A stretch of 22,520 bases of DNA from Mageeibacillus sp. UBA5747 (GTDB lineage Bacteria > Bacillota > Clostridia > Saccharofermentanales > UBA5734). The translations under genes and the position numbers were made by a program. Below are positions 6,546-15,433 of the stretch, piece by piece. Where the stretch lies: assembly GCA_002419145.1 (NCBI GenBank), contig DIFN01000074.1, forward strand, positions 289 through 22,808, written 5' to 3'. The notes beneath the pieces are model-generated. The model saw only the letters and a list, made by a program, of their open reading frames with translations. It was not told the DNA's origin and ran no database searches. Positions within the stretch are counted from its first letter, which is position 1, and every line of letters begins with the position of its first letter.

Positions 6546-7727
6546 ATGTCCAAGACCGATCAAGAGCACGGCATCCAAACCAGATCATTTTCCCCAAAGT
6601 ATCGCTTCGTGGCCATCGCGGCCGCCGTATTGCTGGTTCTGGCGTCCAGCACTTTTGTTTTCCTGGATTTGGGCGGCTCTGAAGCCAGCCAGGTCTCCGA
6701 AACAGGACAGGCCAGTCTTGTAGCAGGATCCAACCAGGGCGCCCCTTCAGATGGAGCGACCGGTACTGTGTTGAATCAGGCCACGACAGCTGCAACCACC
6801 ACTCAGGCTCCATCAGCAAAAACCGAACCGGAAACTGAAGCGGCGACCTCCGCACCCACCACAAAAGCAACGACAACCGCCCCAGCCGTGACGACGGCAA
6901 AGCCAGCCGCGACTCCCACACCCGTGCCGACCCCCAAACCAACTTTGGCGCCAGCCCCTGTGACTTTGTCCGGGACGGGCAAGGTCAACATCCTGCTGAT
7001 TGGTTCGGATGCCCGGCTCGGACTCGATGGTGCCCGCTCGGATTCGATGATCATGCTGACGTTTGACCGCGATAACAAGCAGATCAAGCTGCTGTCGTTC
7101 ATGCGCGACATGTATGTGGCTATTCCTGGACATGGCTCGACCAAGCTCAATGCCGCCTTCAATTATGGCGGTGAATCGTTGCTGACTGAAACGCTGCGTA
7201 ACAATTTTGACGTCGCGCTGGACACCTACATTACCATCCGTTTTGAGAATTTCATTGCCGTGGTCGACCAGATCGGTGGTATCGATTTGTATCTGACACA
7301 GAAAGAAATCGACTACATCAATGCCGAAATCGGTGGCATCCCGGACGGTGAAGGCGTCAAGCACTTGACCGGAGCCCAGACGTTGTCCCATACGCGCAAT
7401 CGCCGGGTCGGCAATGGCGATTTCACCCGGACTGCCCGCCAGCGAGCTACGATCAAGGCCATCTTCAGTCAGATCAAGAACCAGGGCGATGCGGCTACAC
7501 TGGCAGGTCTGGTTGGATATGCGATTGGCAATGTCAAGACCAATATCTCGGCTGACCAGCTCCTGAGCCTGGCCACCGAAGTGATCGGAGCTGGTGACGT
7601 CTCGTTTGCCGATGCCCGTGTTCCCTTTGATGGTACGTGGGAATATGCGACCAAAAGCGGCGCCAGTGTCATCGCCGTCGACCTTGCTGCCAACCAGGAA
7701 AAAATCCGGTCTTTTCTCGACGGATGA
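6546..7727 (+). CDS. LytR-CpsA-Psr (LCP) family cell-wall ligase
   Basis: LCP proteins attach teichoic acids, capsular polysaccharide or other glycopolymers from lipid carriers to peptidoglycan. The 393-residue product starts at ATG 6546 behind GGGAGG. Residues about 20-42 are a membrane anchor (VAIAAAVLLVLASSTFVF). Residues 46-140 are a Thr/Pro/Ala-rich wall-spanning linker (PTPVPTPKPTLAPAP). Residues about 142-310 are the LCP domain, with LLIGSDAR, ARSDSMIMLTFD, SFMRDMYVAIPGHGSTKLN (the arginine and aspartate contact pyrophosphate and metal in the family) and HTRNRRVGNGDFTRTARQR. It is a single gene here, with no visible terminator before serC. Which glycopolymer it transfers is unknown; no glycan gene cluster adjoins it. 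Confidence 0.93.
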   Translation: MSKTDQEHGIQTRSFSPKYRFVAIAAAVLLVLASSTFVFLDLGGSEASQVSETGQASLVAGSNQGAPSDGATGTVLNQATTAATTTQAPSAKTEPETEAATSAPTTKATTTAPAVTTAKPAATPTPVPTPKPTLAPAPVTLSGTGKVNILLIGSDARLGLDGARSDSMIMLTFDRDNKQIKLLSFMRDMYVAIPGHGSTKLNAAFNYGGESLLTETLRNNFDVALDTYITIRFENFIAVVDQIGGIDLYLTQKEIDYINAEIGGIPDGEGVKHLTGAQTLSHTRNRRVGNGDFTRTARQRATIKAIFSQIKNQGDAATLAGLVGYAIGNVKTNISADQLLSLATEVIGAGDVSFADARVPFDGTWEYATKSGASVIAVDLAANQEKIRSFLDG

Positions 7728-7832
7728 GTTCCGTAAGCGTTTAAATTCTGAAAAAATAGGCAGATAGTGTGTAAAAAGATGCTTAAATGCTGACTTTACA
7801 TGCAAGGCCGTACCATCTGCTACGGGATGAAG

Positions 7833-7862
7833 ATGACGAATTGGCCGCCATTCTGATAAAAT
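7833..7862 (+). promoter_or_regulatory. Candidate promoter of serC-serA
   Basis: ATGACG (7833-7838) and an extended -10, TGA-TAAAAT (7854-7862), are separated by 18 nt. The 175-nt gap between the LCP gene and serC holds no convincing riboswitch or terminator. Confidence 0.4.
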
Positions 7863-7902
7863 GGCAAGCATGTTTTAATTTTTAGAATCAGGAGTGATGA
7901 CA

Positions 7903-8985
7903 ATGAGCAGGGTATACAATTTCTCAGCCGGCCCTTCCATGCTGCCTCTCTCGGTCTTGCAAAAGGCTGCTGCAGAGATGACTGATTACCAGGGCAGTGG
8001 CATGTCCGTCATGGAGATGAGCCATCGATCCGCGGTTTATGAGAAGATCATTGCCGATGCCGAGGCTCTCGTCCGCTCCGTGCTCGATGTACCGGACAAT
8101 TACAAAGTTCTTTTCCTCCAGGGCGGCGCCAGCACCCAGTTTGCTGCCGTCCCGTTGAATCTGATGACTAAAAGTGGCAAAGCCGATTATGTGATCAGTG
8201 GCATGTTTTCGAAAAAAGCGTACGAAGAAGCCAAACGCTATGGTGATGTTAAAGTGCTCGCTTCCAGCGCCGACAAGAATTTCACCTACATTCCTGCTTT
8301 CAAACCTGAAGACGTGCGCCCGGATGCGGATTATGTCCACATTTGCTATAACAACACGATTTTTGGTTCAAAATTCCCCGCGATTCCGGACACGGGTGCG
8401 GTCCCTCTGGTGGCAGACCTGTCTTCCTGTATCTTATCCGAGCCGATTGACATTTCCCGCTTTGCCCTGGTCTATGCCGGTGCTCAGAAAAACATGGGCC
8501 CGGCCGGACTGACTCTGGTGATCGTGCGCGAAGACATGATCGGGCATGAGAACCCCTTGACCCCGACCATGCTCAGCTACAAGGTCGCGGCCGACAATGA
8601 CAGCATGTACAACACCCCGCCCAGCTATGCGATCTATATCGCCAAGCTCGTCCTGGAATGGGTGCGCGACGAAATCGGCGGCCTGGAGGCCATGGCTGTG
8701 ATCAATTACCGCAAAGCCCAGAAACTGTATGCCTATATTGATTCATCCAAGGTGTTCAAGGCGCCGGTGGAAAAGGGCTCTCGTTCGATCATGAACGTCA
8801 CCTTTGTCACGGGTGATGAAGAGCTGGACAAGAAGTTCTGCAAGTTGGCTGAAAAGGCCGGATTTGTCAATATCAAGGGCCATCGCAGCGTCGGTGGCAT
8901 GCGGGCGTCGATCTACAATGCCATGCCGGAAGAAGGCGTCGATGCCCTGATCCAATTTATGCAGGAGTTTGAGCAGCATGTATAA
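7903..8985 (+). CDS. serC: Phosphoserine aminotransferase
   Basis: The enzyme converts 3-phosphohydroxypyruvate and glutamate to phosphoserine and 2-oxoglutarate, the second step of serine synthesis, and also serves pyridoxal phosphate synthesis in some bacteria. The 360-residue length equals the family norm. I chose ATG 7903 because AGGAG (7890-7894) lies eight nt upstream and the protein then begins MSRVYNFSAGPSMLP, the usual SerC start. The pyridoxal phosphate lysine is K196 in YAGAQKNMGPAGLT. Other family motifs are GMSVMEMSHRS near the N-terminus, FLQGGASTQFAAVP, and HRSVGGMRASIYNAMP near the C-terminus. It overlaps serA by eight nt, so the two are translated as a pair. No serB lies in the window. 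Confidence 0.97.
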   Translation: MSRVYNFSAGPSMLPLSVLQKAAAEMTDYQGSGMSVMEMSHRSAVYEKIIADAEALVRSVLDVPDNYKVLFLQGGASTQFAAVPLNLMTKSGKADYVISGMFSKKAYEEAKRYGDVKVLASSADKNFTYIPAFKPEDVRPDADYVHICYNNTIFGSKFPAIPDTGAVPLVADLSSCILSEPIDISRFALVYAGAQKNMGPAGLTLVIVREDMIGHENPLTPTMLSYKVAADNDSMYNTPPSYAIYIAKLVLEWVRDEIGGLEAMAVINYRKAQKLYAYIDSSKVFKAPVEKGSRSIMNVTFVTGDEELDKKFCKLAEKAGFVNIKGHRSVGGMRASIYNAMPEEGVDALIQFMQEFEQHV

Positions 8986-10147
8986 AATCAAGACGTTGAA
9001 TAAAATTGCAGCAGTTGGCACCCGTCAGTTCGATAAATACAAATACGAGGTTTCCAACACCATAGAGGATCCGGATGCGATCCTGGTTCGTTCGGCCAAT
9101 ATGCTGGACATGGAACTTCCCCCCCACCTCAAGGCCATAGCCCGCGCCGGTGCCGGTGTTAACAATATCCCGGTCGACCTGTGCTCCCAAAAAGGCATCG
9201 TTGTATTCAATACACCGGGTGCCAATGCCAATGCTGTTAAGGAACTGGCCATTGCCGCACTGTTGCTGACGTCGCGTGACCTGGTGGGCGGCGTGAACTG
9301 GGTAAAGTCCTTGCCAGAAGGAACCGATATAGCCAAGGAAGTCGAAAGTGGCAAGAAAGCATTCATCGGTCCGGAAATCTATGGCAAGAAACTGGGCATT
9401 TTCGGTCTCGGTGCCATTGGCGCCATGGTGGCCAACACCGCGACTGAGCTGGGCATGGATGTCTATGGTTATGACCCCTACATCACGGTTGACAACGCCT
9501 GGATGCTCAACCGTGGCGTCAAGCGCGCAACTGACCCCAAAGCCATTTTTGAGCATTGTGACTATATTTCATTGCACATGCCCTCCACACCGGAAACCAA
9601 GGGCTTTATCCATGCTGAGGCCATAGAGCAGATGAAACATGGCATGCGGATCATCAATTTGTCCCGTGGAGACCTGGTTAACAACTCGGATCTGGCTTTG
9701 GCTCTGGAGAGTGGGAAGGTTGCCCGTTATCTGACAGATTTCCCGTCCGCCGAAATCCTTAACATGAAGAATGTGATTGCCATTCCCCATCTGGGTGCCT
9801 CGACGCCAGAGAGCGAAGACAATTGTGCCGTCATGGCGGCAGATGAACTGATTGACTACCTGGAAAATGGCAATATCAAGAACAGTGTCAACTTTCCTGA
9901 CATCAAAAACCCCAAGGGTGGCGACGAAAGCATCTGTGTCATTCATAGAAATGTGCCCAATATCCTGGCCCAAATCTCCACTGCCTTGTCTGGCGAGGGG
10001 ATCAACATTGAAAACCTCTCCAGCCGCAGCAAAAAAGACTATGCCTACGCGGTTTTTGAAATCAATGGCCACTGCCCTGACAGCGTTGTCGCAAAACTCA
10101 CGGCTGTGGATGGCATCATCCGTGTCAATTTGATCCACAACCGCTAG
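8978..10147 (+). CDS. serA: D-3-phosphoglycerate dehydrogenase, short ACT form
   Basis: The enzyme oxidises 3-phosphoglycerate with NAD, the first step of serine synthesis. ATG 8978 lies inside the end of serC, with AGGAG (8963-8967) ten nt upstream. The 389-residue protein has a split substrate domain with ARAGAGVNNIPVDLC, then the NAD-binding fold with LGIFGLGAIGAMVANT and YGYDP. The catalytic arginine is R230 in NLSRGDLVNN and the catalytic histidine H271 in IPHLGASTPESEDN. Residues about 318-389 are a single ACT domain (SICVIHRNVPNILAQIS), which in the family allows feedback control by serine. There is no long intervening domain, so it is the short form usual in anaerobes. Confidence 0.96.
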   Translation: MYKIKTLNKIAAVGTRQFDKYKYEVSNTIEDPDAILVRSANMLDMELPPHLKAIARAGAGVNNIPVDLCSQKGIVVFNTPGANANAVKELAIAALLLTSRDLVGGVNWVKSLPEGTDIAKEVESGKKAFIGPEIYGKKLGIFGLGAIGAMVANTATELGMDVYGYDPYITVDNAWMLNRGVKRATDPKAIFEHCDYISLHMPSTPETKGFIHAEAIEQMKHGMRIINLSRGDLVNNSDLALALESGKVARYLTDFPSAEILNMKNVIAIPHLGASTPESEDNCAVMAADELIDYLENGNIKNSVNFPDIKNPKGGDESICVIHRNVPNILAQISTALSGEGINIENLSSRSKKDYAYAVFEINGHCPDSVVAKLTAVDGIIRVNLIHNR

Positions 10148-10167
10148 GAAGTGGCTCAGGCCTCCTG

Positions 10168-10176
10168 TGGTATAAT
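10168..10176 (+). promoter_or_regulatory. Extended -10 promoter of the DUF2207 gene
   Basis: TGG-TATAAT gives a perfect -10 hexamer (10171-10176) with the extended TGn motif. No clear -35 is seen, as expected for this promoter type. It lies 68 nt before the start codon. Confidence 0.55.
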
Positions 10177-10188
10177 GGGGCAGATAGT

Positions 10189-10218
10189 TTCTGAACTCTG
10201 ACGTTCTGAACGCTGACC
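10189..10218 (+). repeat. 15-bp imperfect tandem repeat in the DUF2207 leader
   Basis: TTCTGAACTCTGACG (10189-10203) is followed directly by TTCTGAACGCTGACC (10204-10218), differing at two positions. It lies just after the predicted transcription start. Confidence 0.7.
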
Positions 10219-10243
10219 ACACCTGCAGGGGGAGTAGACCGAC

Positions 10244-12127
10244 ATGCGCCATTTGCCACGTTTCTCTTGCAAGATAGCACCAGGGTCCACCATCAGCCGG
10301 GTCATGGTGTTTTTGCTGGTTTTTGGTCTGCTGCTTCTTGGCCCAGCTGGACTGGCCCAGCCGGGTCATCAGCCGGGTCAGACTGCGACCTTTGATGTTT
10401 CCGCCAGTGTTTTAGCGGATTATCAGATCCAATCCTACCAGATCGACTGTGAGATCACCCCAGATGGTTTGGTCCGGGTTCAGGAAAAGCTGGACATCCG
10501 GTACGAGCAAGATTGCGAAGAACTTGAATTCGTGCTCGATGCGGGCAAAGCGAGAAACCTGGAACTTGTCTCGGTTGCAATCTCAGTGCGTGCGGCGACT
10601 ACAGACTTGGATGATCAGATGGTGGAAGTCATGCCTGACGAGGCTGATAGCCAGACTCAGATGCAGTCCCTATCTTATAAGTTGAGCAACGATGATGCCC
10701 TCTCGCGGCTGAAAATCCGGACGATTGGTGAGGCCGGTGAGACACGCCAGGTGGTGGTTCGCTATCAATTGGCTGGCGCCCTGGTCCAGCTGAAGGATGC
10801 AATCAAGTTTCGCCGTGGATTTTTCAACCTGGCACAAGGCAAGCCTATTGCCAACCCCATCCTGCTGATCCATTATCCCGCGGACCCCGATGCAGGTTCA
10901 CCCTGGTTCACAGCGATCAGTCCGGTTCCGTTTGTCTCTGCTCAAGTGGATCAGGATACCATCCAAATGAGTACCCTGCAGCTTCCTGCCAGACAGAACA
11001 TGACGGCTGCCGTAATCATGCCTGCAACAGGATTTACCAGCGCTGCAGCGTTGTTGCCGCAAGGTGTTGTCCAGGACAAAGCCGCATCAATCGCAGAAAT
11101 CGAAGCGGAGCAGGCTCGGATGACCCAGCGAGCCTGGGTCAAAGGTTTTCTCGACCGCCTGAACTGGATCCTGATGGTTGCGGCTCTTTTTGCTCTGACT
11201 TTCCTGGTTCTGGTCTTTGAACGTGAGGGCTTGCTCTGGCTGCCACGGCACTTCCGCGAGGACGAGTACCTGCTCAAAGGTCCGGGATACTCCCCGGCTA
11301 TTCTGGCCCGCTTGTCCCGGCATCATCATCCTGGCCAGATTTTGCTTGGGACCCTGATGGACTTGGTCTTGCGCGGGAAATTGCGCCTGGATGGCCATGT
11401 ATTCACCCTGAAGGCTCATGGCCTGGCGGATTACCAAGGCATGACAGCTTTTGAAATATTCCTGCTGCAATGGTTCTTTGAACGCATCACCCAGGAAAAC
11501 ACCCTTTCAACCGCCCAAATCCGGCGCTATGCGCTGGATAGACATACGGCTACTGAATTTTCCGCGTACTATGAGCAATTCATTATTCTGATCCAGGAGG
11601 ACATGGTCAAGGCAGGACTTCTGGACCTGCACAAAAAGCATCTAGGCAAAGTCATTGGCCTGACCCTGGCTGCTGGATATGCTCTGGCCAGCGCGCTTAT
11701 TACCACGACCACCGGTACCTTGGAGGGGCTCATTCTCCTGCTGCCAGCGTTTTTGTTTGTTGCTTTCGCTTTAGGACTCAAGCATCTGACGCGCCTGGGC
11801 AACATCGAAGCAGCAAAGGCAGGGATTTTCAGACAGCATCTTAGTCACTACGCCCGCTGGAAAAAGAACCAAGCGCACAATCCGGCGCTGGATTGTGCGC
11901 TGCTGGCTCCGGCAGTTGCCTTGGGAGTTGCCAGAAACTACTTGCACCAGTTGAAGGCACTCTACGGCAGTAATCACGACCTGATCAGCCAGTTCATGGC
12001 TCCTCTGACGAAAAGTCTGGCGGGAGATGCCCCCAATCTGGCTGACTTCGCCCGGGACCTTGATGCCATGGGATCCATGCTGTCAGCCAGCCTCTACCTC
12101 GCGCTTGGGATCCATTTTTACGACTGA
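10244..12127 (+). CDS. DUF2207 family membrane protein
   Basis: This 627-residue protein has the architecture of DUF2207 (PF09972) predicted membrane proteins, whose function is unknown. ATG 10244 follows GGGGGAG. Residues 20-37 are a signal peptide core (VMVFLLVFGLLLLGPAGLA) with likely cleavage near AGLA-Q. Residues about 50-290 are the extracytoplasmic domain, opening IQSYQIDCEITPDGLVRVQE, the typical family start. A membrane helix follows at about 306-327 (WILMVAALFALTFLVLVF). After it comes a cytoplasmic part with YLLKGPGYSPAILARL, then two further helices at about 470-515, and a C-terminal tail ending GIHFYD. The final 10 nt overlap the end of the convergent RCC1 gene. Its own extended -10 promoter suggests it is transcribed alone. 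Confidence 0.85.
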   Translation: MRHLPRFSCKIAPGSTISRVMVFLLVFGLLLLGPAGLAQPGHQPGQTATFDVSASVLADYQIQSYQIDCEITPDGLVRVQEKLDIRYEQDCEELEFVLDAGKARNLELVSVAISVRAATTDLDDQMVEVMPDEADSQTQMQSLSYKLSNDDALSRLKIRTIGEAGETRQVVVRYQLAGALVQLKDAIKFRRGFFNLAQGKPIANPILLIHYPADPDAGSPWFTAISPVPFVSAQVDQDTIQMSTLQLPARQNMTAAVIMPATGFTSAAALLPQGVVQDKAASIAEIEAEQARMTQRAWVKGFLDRLNWILMVAALFALTFLVLVFEREGLLWLPRHFREDEYLLKGPGYSPAILARLSRHHHPGQILLGTLMDLVLRGKLRLDGHVFTLKAHGLADYQGMTAFEIFLLQWFFERITQENTLSTAQIRRYALDRHTATEFSAYYEQFIILIQEDMVKAGLLDLHKKHLGKVIGLTLAAGYALASALITTTTGTLEGLILLLPAFLFVAFALGLKHLTRLGNIEAAKAGIFRQHLSHYARWKKNQAHNPALDCALLAPAVALGVARNYLHQLKALYGSNHDLISQFMAPLTKSLAGDAPNLADFARDLDAMGSMLSASLYLALGIHFYD

Positions 12128-13923
12128 TTTGCGCTTCGATCTTGAGACCAGGGAACTTCATGCGGCCGGTGCTTGCCAGACGGATGAGGTGTCCAGTGGT
12201 GAACCACCGATTCAATGGGTTTTCTGACGGTTTCCCGGGTCAGAAAATATGACTCTGCCTGGGCGTTTTCCGGCAGGCGATACGCGGTCAGGCAGGCCAG
12301 ATCGGCTGGGTTGGCTGACTGGCTGTTGGCGTCATAAGCCATGACGCTGACCTGGACAGGAGTGTCAGGATCGATCCCAGTCGCAGTCCATTGGGTGACC
12401 AGGCCGACATCCTGGAGGACAGGCGCCTGACCGGCTGAAGTGATTTCGACAAAGTACCCGGCTATTGCGGTATTATCCTGCGCCTGAGGCCATTGGATCT
12501 CAAGGGTGTTTTCCTTTTTCGTGCGAAGCCGGACAGACTGACCATCGCTCCAGCGGGGCAAGAATAAGTCGTTGGTCTCTATCTGTTCAAGCGTCATCCG
12601 GGCTGTCTCATCCTTATGACCCAGCTGCCCACGACTGTTATTGCCTGCGGTGGCCAGCAAACCCTTGCTGCTCAGGACAAGCACATGCTCTGAGCCAAAG
12701 GCGATGCTTTCGAAAGGCAGGAAGCGTGTTCCCCAGTAACCGTCAAAAAAACCTTGCAGCCGTTTAGGTACGTAACGACTGGCATTGTCAGAAAACCCTA
12801 GCTGATGGCTGGCGTTGAGTCCCCAAAGGTAGAGTTCATTTTGCAACACGGGCAGGCCGAACCGGGATGTTGAGGCGTCCCGAACGACTGCCGACTGGGC
12901 ATATCCGGCTGCAACCGTCAACAGACGTTCGTCGCTCGGGTCAATATTGCCAGTCAGGTCAAGCAAGGTCGGTTGGAGTTGTTTCTGAGTAGTTGCCTTT
13001 TGACCGCCCAGACCCAGCTGCCCGAGTGAATGATCTCCCCAGACGTAGAGCTGACGGTAGCCGGAAGCAGTGCTCAGAGCCAGGACATGATTGGCACCGG
13101 CTGCGATGTCAACAACCTGGCTGATTCCGGGAACAACACGGGGATCCCGGTGCGGTTCGGTCGTTCCGTCACCCAGCTGTCCAAGGGCGTTATCACCCCA
13201 GGCGAACAACTGTCCCGCTTCATCCACATAAAGGGAGAAATTACCGCCTGCACAGATCTTGACGGCGCCTCCTTTAACGACCTGGACGGGCTTTGTGTTG
13301 CGCAAGGCCAGCACGGAGCCATCAATGCCAAGGACTTCCTCGGATGGGACGTCCCCGACCTGCCCCTGGGTGTTGTGGCCCCAGGCCCAGACACTGCCAT
13401 CCTCGCCCAATGCCAGGGAGTGGTAGGCACCGGCAGAGATGGCTTTGATAACGGGCAGACCAGTCACTCGGACCGGTGAAGACACATTGGTTACGCCGCC
13501 GTCGCCAACTTGGCCGTATGCATTGCGGCCTAGTGCGTAAACGGTGCCACTTTGCCCCAGGATCAGGGTGTGATAAGCCCCGGCACTGACTGCTTGGGCC
13601 GGCTCAGGCAATTCGACCTGAACCGGGCTTGCGACATGGTCTTGTCCTTCGGCACCGGTCTGGCCATAGACATTATCCCCCCAGGCATACACCAGGCCGT
13701 CGTAATCGCGAAAGACACTGTGGACCATGCCGGCTGAGACCTGGGCTGCCGGCTGCAGGGTGACCAGCTCGGGATTGGCGTCTGCCAGCATTTGGCGTGG
13801 CGTAACCATGATGGGCAGGCTGACCATGACACCAATGAGAATGGCTAGATAAAAAAATATGGCTGCTAAACGCCGGTGCGTCAGATGGCGGACCGGCTGG
13901 CTGAATTGATTTTTCTGCATCAT
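12118..13923 (-). CDS. Membrane-anchored RCC1-repeat propeller with fibronectin-III-like tail
   Basis: This 601-residue protein is probably surface-exposed. An N-terminal hydrophobic helix (residues 20-42, AAIFFYLAILIGVMVSLPIM) follows a basic start, so it is a signal anchor or signal peptide. Residues about 57-450 hold seven RCC1 repeats of the form VSAGxxHSxxLxxDGxVYAWGxNxxGQxG, such as VSAGAYHTLILGQSGTVYAL, ISAGAYHSLALGEDGSVWAW and IAAGANHVLALS. Seven repeats make a complete seven-bladed propeller. Residues about 455-560 look like a fibronectin type III domain (LEIQWPQAQDNTAIAGYFVE). The last 40 residues are polar and His/Arg-rich. Bacterial RCC1 proteins are thought to bind proteins or glycans; the partner is unknown. 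The start may be 13923 or 13920; the ribosome binding site is weak. It ends convergent with, and overlapping, the DUF2207 gene. Confidence 0.87.
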   Translation of the reverse strand: MMQKNQFSQPVRHLTHRRLAAIFFYLAILIGVMVSLPIMVTPRQMLADANPELVTLQPAAQVSAGMVHSVFRDYDGLVYAWGDNVYGQTGAEGQDHVASPVQVELPEPAQAVSAGAYHTLILGQSGTVYALGRNAYGQVGDGGVTNVSSPVRVTGLPVIKAISAGAYHSLALGEDGSVWAWGHNTQGQVGDVPSEEVLGIDGSVLALRNTKPVQVVKGGAVKICAGGNFSLYVDEAGQLFAWGDNALGQLGDGTTEPHRDPRVVPGISQVVDIAAGANHVLALSTASGYRQLYVWGDHSLGQLGLGGQKATTQKQLQPTLLDLTGNIDPSDERLLTVAAGYAQSAVVRDASTSRFGLPVLQNELYLWGLNASHQLGFSDNASRYVPKRLQGFFDGYWGTRFLPFESIAFGSEHVLVLSSKGLLATAGNNSRGQLGHKDETARMTLEQIETNDLFLPRWSDGQSVRLRTKKENTLEIQWPQAQDNTAIAGYFVEITSAGQAPVLQDVGLVTQWTATGIDPDTPVQVSVMAYDANSQSANPADLACLTAYRLPENAQAESYFLTRETVRKPIESVVHHWTPHPSGKHRPHEVPWSQDRSANQS

Positions 13924-13931
13924 CTTTCACT

Positions 13932-13959
13932 TTGCGCAAGTCGCGCGAACCGTTAAAAT
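13932..13959 (+). promoter_or_regulatory. Candidate promoter of cca
   Basis: TTGCGC (13932-13937) and TAAAAT (13954-13959) are 16 nt apart, in the gap between the divergent RCC1 and cca genes. Confidence 0.35.
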
Positions 13960-14026
13960 AGGAATATGCTGCTCAATGATACACGCTCAGACCGCAAGAT
14001 GCAAACGTACGGGGGGGGGAGATGCT

Positions 14027-15433
14027 ATGGTGATACCACTCGACTGGTCCTTGCGCCTGCCGCCACCTGTGCTCATCACTCTGGAGAAACTGGAGCAGGC
14101 TGGATTTGAGGCTTGGCTGGTCGGGGGCTGTGTCCGTGACCTGGCTATTGGGCGTACACCACTTGATTTTGACGTGGCGAGCAATGCCCTGCCTGACCAG
14201 GTTCTTTCCGTATTCCCACATGCATTTGCCACGGGTCTGGCGCATGGTACGGTAACCGTCCTGGTCGAGCACCATGCGATTGAAATAACCACTTATCGCA
14301 GTGAGAGCGACTATTCTGATGGCCGTCGTCCGGACAAGGTCCTGTTCGAGTCTGACATAAAGAAGGACTTGAGCCGGCGCGATTTCACCATCAACAGCAT
14401 GGCTTACCATCCCAGGCGAGGCCTGCTCGATCCGTTTGGCGGCTGGTCGGATTTGATGGAGAATCGTCTGCGCACCGTGGGTGACCCCGGGACGCGGCTG
14501 CGTGAAGACGCGCTGCGCATGCTGCGGGCTGTCAGATTCACCCTATCCTACAACTTGTTCCCGGACCAGGATCTGGTCCAGGCGATCCAAAAGGAACGAG
14601 CACGCACCCTGATCCTCAGCGCAGAGCGCATCACCTATGAGCTGCGGCGCATGCTGAACGCAGCGCATGGCCGAGCCTTACTGGCTTTCGAGCCTAGCGG
14701 CTTGCTGCCTGTTATAGCCCAGCGACTTTTTGGGTTTCAACCGGATAATCAGACCCTGGTCCAGGTATTGGCAGACTGGATCAGGCCTGCCTGGCATTCC
14801 GACCAGACGATCCCTTTGTTTTACCTTGCGTGCCAGCTCAGCCGCACCGATCGAGTCACCGGGCTTGAACTTGTTCAAACACCCGGATTTGCAGACTGGA
14901 CCGCCAGGCTGAGAAACATCCTTTCCCCCCGGTCTCTTCAGGATCTGCGCGAGACTTTCCAGCGAACCTGCCGCATGTCCCGCCTGGATTCCCGCCATGG
15001 CCAGGCCATGCTTTACGCGGCTGGATTGCGTCTGCACCTGGCTTGGGACCGGGAGTTGGATGCCTTCAGCCTGGCGGTTGTCATCCGGGTGCTGGCCAAA
15101 ACATTGGCTCTGGACAGCCATGCAGCCCGGCAATGTGCTGTGGATGGCTGGTCTTTACTGGCCGTTATCCAACCGGACTTGAAGCCGCTCGGCCCGGAAC
15201 TGGTCCATATGCGTCAGCAAATCCAGCTGGAAGAAGAAATGGGCCCAGGCTCCGGATTGCCGGTGTCTTTGTCTGAACTGGCCGTGACGGGGCGTGACCT
15301 GACCAGACAACTGCCGCTCAGAGGCGTACAACTGGGGGTTTTTCTGGAACGATTGCTTTCATACGCCCAGAAGGAACCAGCAGATCAATCTGAAGAGCGG
15401 CTTGTAAACGTGGCCAGACACTGGCTCGACTGA
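14027..15433 (+). CDS. cca: CCA-adding tRNA nucleotidyltransferase
   Basis: This class II nucleotidyltransferase adds or repairs the 3' CCA end of tRNAs; the poly(A) polymerase family is its close relative. The start ATG 14027 follows a run of nine G and AG, which acts as the ribosome binding site; the open frame upstream (from 13976) has no such signal. In the 468-residue protein, the nucleotidyltransferase head has LVGGCVRDLAIG (about residues 31-42) and the metal pair D47-F48-D49 in PLDFDVA. RRDFTINSMAY lies at about 117 and the NTP-binding helix RLREDALRMLRAVRF at about 158-172. These are the standard family motifs. The C-terminal half is helical, as usual for tRNA binding, with no obvious HD phosphohydrolase motif. 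Confidence 0.93.
   Translation: MVIPLDWSLRLPPPVLITLEKLEQAGFEAWLVGGCVRDLAIGRTPLDFDVASNALPDQVLSVFPHAFATGLAHGTVTVLVEHHAIEITTYRSESDYSDGRRPDKVLFESDIKKDLSRRDFTINSMAYHPRRGLLDPFGGWSDLMENRLRTVGDPGTRLREDALRMLRAVRFTLSYNLFPDQDLVQAIQKERARTLILSAERITYELRRMLNAAHGRALLAFEPSGLLPVIAQRLFGFQPDNQTLVQVLADWIRPAWHSDQTIPLFYLACQLSRTDRVTGLELVQTPGFADWTARLRNILSPRSLQDLRETFQRTCRMSRLDSRHGQAMLYAAGLRLHLAWDRELDAFSLAVVIRVLAKTLALDSHAARQCAVDGWSLLAVIQPDLKPLGPELVHMRQQIQLEEEMGPGSGLPVSLSELAVTGRDLTRQLPLRGVQLGVFLERLLSYAQKEPADQSEERLVNVARHWLD

Noticed and set aside
6417..6578. N-terminal extension of the MATE protein by 54 residues
   Set aside because: The extension would run through both predicted promoters and into the LCP gene start; the AAGGAG-ATG at 6414-6416 explains the start.
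6813..7871. Open frame of 352 codons on the minus strand across the LCP gene
   Set aside because: It lies antisense to a well-recognised LCP protein, has no family features, and its composition mirrors the sense codons; it is a shadow frame.
7728..7902. Riboswitch, T-box or attenuator ahead of serC
   Set aside because: No conserved T-box or specifier features and no strong terminator-antiterminator pair are visible; only short weak dyads near 7770-7800.
9569..10369. Minus-strand open frame of 266 codons over the end of serA
   Set aside because: It is antisense to the ACT domain and NAD-binding fold of serA, with no ribosome binding site or recognisable protein features.
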